Part shown: piece after piece, positions 61,135 through 64,000 of the stretch
Numbering within the stretch: position 1 is the stretch's first letter
Layout: every line of letters begins with the position of its first letter
Source: Oegoconia quadripuncta
Taxonomy: Eukaryota > Arthropoda > Insecta > Lepidoptera > Autostichidae
Length of the DNA: 64,000 bases
Direction: 5' to 3'
NCBI GenBank assembly: GCA_949316235.1
Contig: OX438744.1
Location: forward strand, 2,666,001 to 2,730,000
The notes under the pieces: generated by a model
Databases searched by the model: none
The model's input: the letters and a program-made list of their open reading frames with translations, nothing else
What the model was told of the DNA's origin: nothing
Translations under genes and position numbers: made by a program

Positions 61135-61305
61135 TATAATGTATGTACGCAAAAATATATGCCTATTTCGTAAACATTCTGATAGTCATAATTTGAATAC
61201 TAGAAACGAAAATAAAATTGAAATTCCACAATTTAGACTTAGCAAGGCTAGCACATCCTTTGTGGGACACAGCATACAGCATACAAAAAAATACCAGAAC
61301 ATGTA
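61135..61305 (+). mobile_element. LINE-J internal fragment
   Basis: The frame from 61139 reads MYVRKNICLFRKHSDSHNLN, then TRNENKIEIPQFRLSKASTS. This aligns with the YVKKNITSFRKNSDKHDVNT part of LINE-J ORF2. Confidence 0.7.
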
Positions 61306-61307
61306 TT

Positions 61308-61873
61308 TGTTAAGGCTAATATTTCTGGAGTTAGGGAAGACTTGTTAAAAGAAAGATATCTTGGTACGTACTGACAACTATAATTTTTCTCAAGAATGTC
61401 TACTAAAAATAAACCTAAACCATGCATACACATGTAATGACTACATTTAGGTAACGCTTTAGTCAATATATCAGCGAGCATCAAATTAGTAGATATGTAG
61501 CGTAATTCAATACTCTTATTTTTTCGTAATTCATACGCGTTACCTGAATGTAGTCATTACATTATGTGTATGCATGGTTTAGGTTTAGTTTTTGAATAGT
61601 TTTGGTTACATATATTATTATTTTTTGGTAAATTTTGATCTTATAGTTGATGATATTACTTTTTAGATTTATGAGTTTATGTTAATACTGTTGTGTTATA
61701 GGCACAGAATTAAGAGGGCGTATTAGCTATATAAGTACTTTTTAGTAATTATGTGCCCATTATAATGTAATTGCCCTAGAGACATTCTTGAGAAAAATTA
61801 TAGTTGTCAGTACGTACCAAGATATCTTTCTTTTAATAAGTCTTCCCTAACTCCAGAAATATTAGCCTTAACA
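61308..61873. mobile_element. Inverted pair of Ty1/copia 3' ends (fold-back)
   Basis: On the minus strand 61545-61310 reads SIELRYISTNLMLADILTKA, then LPKCSHYMCMHGLGL, the end of a copia RNase H domain. On the plus strand from about 61535 the same end is present again (LPECSHYI-like, then CMHGLGL). The outer arms 61308-61401 and 61782-61873 are near-exact complements (start TGTTAAGGCTAATATTTCTG). The inner arms 61408-61457 and 61540-61590 also pair. The right copy keeps about 190 bp (61591-61781) that the left has lost. Confidence 0.75.
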
Positions 61874-62139
61874 TCGGTGTTTCGTACCCTTGTCGTCTAT
61901 ATTCTTGACATATATAGGCATGGTGCATTCGCAGAAGATTGCAACTGCATTTTCTTCAACTTTTCATCCAGTCTTTTGTTGACGAACGTTGAAGAAATTG
62001 ACGGCCAGATTGCTTTAGACAATATAGTGATCTTTTCAGACGGCAAACTTCGCCACCCGCCTGTAGATCATCTAACATTGTTTTTGCCTTTTTCTTTATA
62101 TCAGACATCAACACATCATTGACAAAAGTAATAAACCAT

Positions 62140-62268
62140 CTAATGCCATTATAATTTATTAAATATTTGCACGCTAGATTTTATGTAGATTTTGAATGGG
62201 ACTTCTGTTATGTGTCATCGTATCTTGTACCCAAAATCAAGCAAATAAATTATTTCATTTCATTTCAC
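62140..62268 (+). mobile_element. LINE 3' tail with (CATTT)n
   Basis: TTGCACGCTAGATTTTATGT, TTTTGAATGGGACTTCTGTT, GCAAATAAATTATTTCATTT. A LINE-type AATAAA and tail repeat. Confidence 0.55.
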
Positions 62269-62458
62269 TACTTAAAAAGCTGAGCTCTACCACGGTAGCG
62301 AGCTCATACAACGTGCGGACGAAGGTTGAAGGGTTGAGGTCCAATGCACCAAACATTGATAAACGATCCCAAGATCCATTCCGTTAAACTTTCCTCGCAA
62401 TGCTGACGTCTCACAATCGATCACACTCATTTATTCTCGAGTTATGTTACGCTATTTA

Positions 62459-62605
62459 ACAACACACACACAATACACAGATACACCCACACCCACTCAC
62501 ACACACGCGCACAACACACACTTCGCATACACATTCACAAACACAATACACACACAAACAATGCACACATACAACTCACACACACGCACACAACACATAC
62601 CTCTA
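62459..62605. repeat. AC-rich degenerate microsatellite
   Basis: About 145 bp of interrupted (AC)n with ACACA, ATACAC and CGCACA variants. Confidence 0.9.
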
Positions 62606-62744
62606 CCTCGATTTTTATAATTTTATATCTCAAAATAATATTGTTAATATAAGAATTTACTTGTATACCACCTACCTACTTACTTTCTTGTTTAAAGCAT
62701 TTATGTAGTTGTAGAAGAGGTCCTAATACAGGTAAACATTTTTA

Positions 62745-62832
62745 CTTAAAAGGAGACCCCTAATGCTGTTATAGATAATAAAAATAAGTTACTTAAATAA
62801 ACATTTTTGATTTTGATTTGATTTTTTGATAT
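62745..62832 (+). mobile_element. LINE-J-like 3' tail
   Basis: AAATAAACATTTTTGATTTT GATTTGATTTTTTG end, the LINE-J tail style. Confidence 0.5.
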
Positions 62833-62841
62833 TAAAATTCT

Positions 62842-62870
62842 CACTACATGTAACTTGGTTACATGTAGTG
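62842..62870. repeat. Perfect hairpin, 13-bp arms
   Basis: CACTACATGTAAC, loop TTG, then the exact complement. It begins 10 bp after a LINE-type tail. Confidence 0.85.
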
Positions 62871-62899
62871 TACAGAAACGAAACGGGGAATCATAAATA

Positions 62900-63065
62900 T
62901 TAACCAATGAACGGCTCAATATGATCGATACAGGGTTTACAAAACGAAGGTCCGGGTTCGATTCCCAGCTGGTAAACACATAATTCCTGATGAAAAACGA
63001 CGGGTGTTATACAGGGTGGAATTTTATTCGTGTAATTCCTGTTTACTGGTGAGTTTTTACGATAC
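62900..63065 (+). repeat. SINE-like sequence with B box, plus short repeat
   Basis: GGTCCGGGTTCGATTCCCAG has a good Pol III B box. The A box region (ACGGCTCAATATGATCG) is weak. From 62979 it continues with GATGAAAAACGACGGGTGTT and ends with GTAATTCCTGTTTACTGGTG, the reverse of 45948-46000. Confidence 0.45.
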
Positions 63066-63111
63066 ATTCGATCTTTTGTCCTTTTCGATTAAAAGGCCCA
63101 TCGGCTAAATG

Positions 63112-63146
63112 ACGTTTATCATTTATCATTTATCATTTATTTATTT
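63112..63146. repeat. (TTTATCA)n short tandem
   Basis: Four units of ATTTATC. Confidence 0.75.
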
Positions 63147-64000
63147 GTGATACACAGGTGTACAGGTTGTTATGATACATTAACTTATAAATATAATCTC
63201 TGTGATCAGCCAAATTGGCATACAAATATGGTAGTCATGTTAAAATAGTAATGAAAAATAAATAGCAGAATAAATTATATCCGCTAAACAATAACAGTAA
63301 CATAGAATGAATAAATATTAAACAATTAAATAGCCTCCATTATATTATGTATCAATTTCAAATTTCAAATTATGTATTATTTTTATGATAATGGCTGCAT
63401 GTATGTTAACAACAAAAAATATAAAAAAAAACGTTTCGTTCATATGGCACTTCGATTATCTGGCGTCGCACAAATGGCTTTCACATAAATGTCTTTCGAA
63501 ATCGGGTCGTAAACCCGGTCGCAACCATAGCTAATCAGTCAGTACATTGTATTGTTGAAAATTAATTAGGGCGCCACTGGACTCGGTGCTACGAAATATA
63601 CAAATTGCAGGAAAAATAATAAAAACGCCACATCATCCGAATTACCGCCAAAATACCCACGCACGGGTTGATCTATTCTTTTTTTACCGAACCGGGAAAT
63701 TCTACAAAATCTATATTTTAATCGTTTCATTTTCAACGCTTTATATCTTTTTAAAAATGTTATTTAAGTTAGCACATGGCTAATTCAGAATACTGAATGA
63801 TAAAACTTTAAAATAAGGACCTCACAAAATGAATTTCGTTACATTTATTGACAGATTAAAATGATAAAATATCAAAGTCGTCTCGTAATAATTTTTTGTT
63901 GAAATAATTCAAAACAACACCATCTATTGATGTTAGTTTGAATTATATTTGTTCGAATCACGAAAAGCAAGTATCTTCCTAGTTCAATTCAGTGTTCATA
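63147..64000. other. No recognisable feature
   Basis: Non-coding to the window end. Small open frames (65 codons at 63586) have no motif. Confidence 0.5.

Overview
The window looks like a nuclear segment of a moth or butterfly genome (Lepidoptera). The reasons are the AT-rich sequence, the very dense tRNA-derived SINEs and 5'-truncated LINEs of kinds I know from lepidopteran DNA, and a small heat-shock protein gene of the insect l(2)efl type that starts MSLLPYL. I see no rRNA, no functional tRNA gene, no CRISPR array and no bacterial signal. Family labels (SINE-A to D, LINE-J/K/N, MITE-1 to 4, repeats G, V, W) are my own working names, defined at their first entry.

Layout. 1-20 kb is intergenic and packed with truncated retroposons. 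18.2-20.3 kb holds a decayed Jockey-like LINE broken by two SINEs. 20.3-24.4 kb holds a full-length CR1-type LINE with both ORFs open. 24-44 kb is again repeat-rich, with a LINE tail carrying an RNase H domain (28.4-29.1 kb), nested SINEs (34.2-34.8 kb), several MITEs and an 18-bp degenerate tandem array (38.3-38.7 kb). 44-61 kb contains the only convincing host genes. These are three intronless reading frames with an alpha-crystallin (HSP20) fold pattern: 44302-45024 (+, secreted), 56016-56765 (-, secreted) and 60165-60641 (-, a standard cytosolic type). Each has a TATA box at a sensible distance. 61-64 kb holds an inverted pair of Ty1/copia 3' ends, an AC-rich tract and more retroposon tails.

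How the genes relate. The third small HSP is a normal ATP-independent holdase. The two secreted proteins share its beta-sandwich pattern but begin with signal peptides, lack the usual arginine-rich beta-7 motif, and carry extra domains: a Cys-rich head in one and an acidic tail in the other. They look like a local, fast-diverging family of extracellular or ER HSP20-like proteins and are my leading candidate for something little described.

The second notable item is at 54563-54907. It is a 345-bp element with 44-bp terminal inverted repeats, an exact 8-bp target duplication, 11-bp subterminal inverted repeats and an intact first exon of a THAP domain. This is the full signature of an internally deleted P-element-superfamily transposon.

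All calls come from reading the sequence by eye. Boundaries of repeats are good to about 5-20 bases unless a target-site duplication is quoted.
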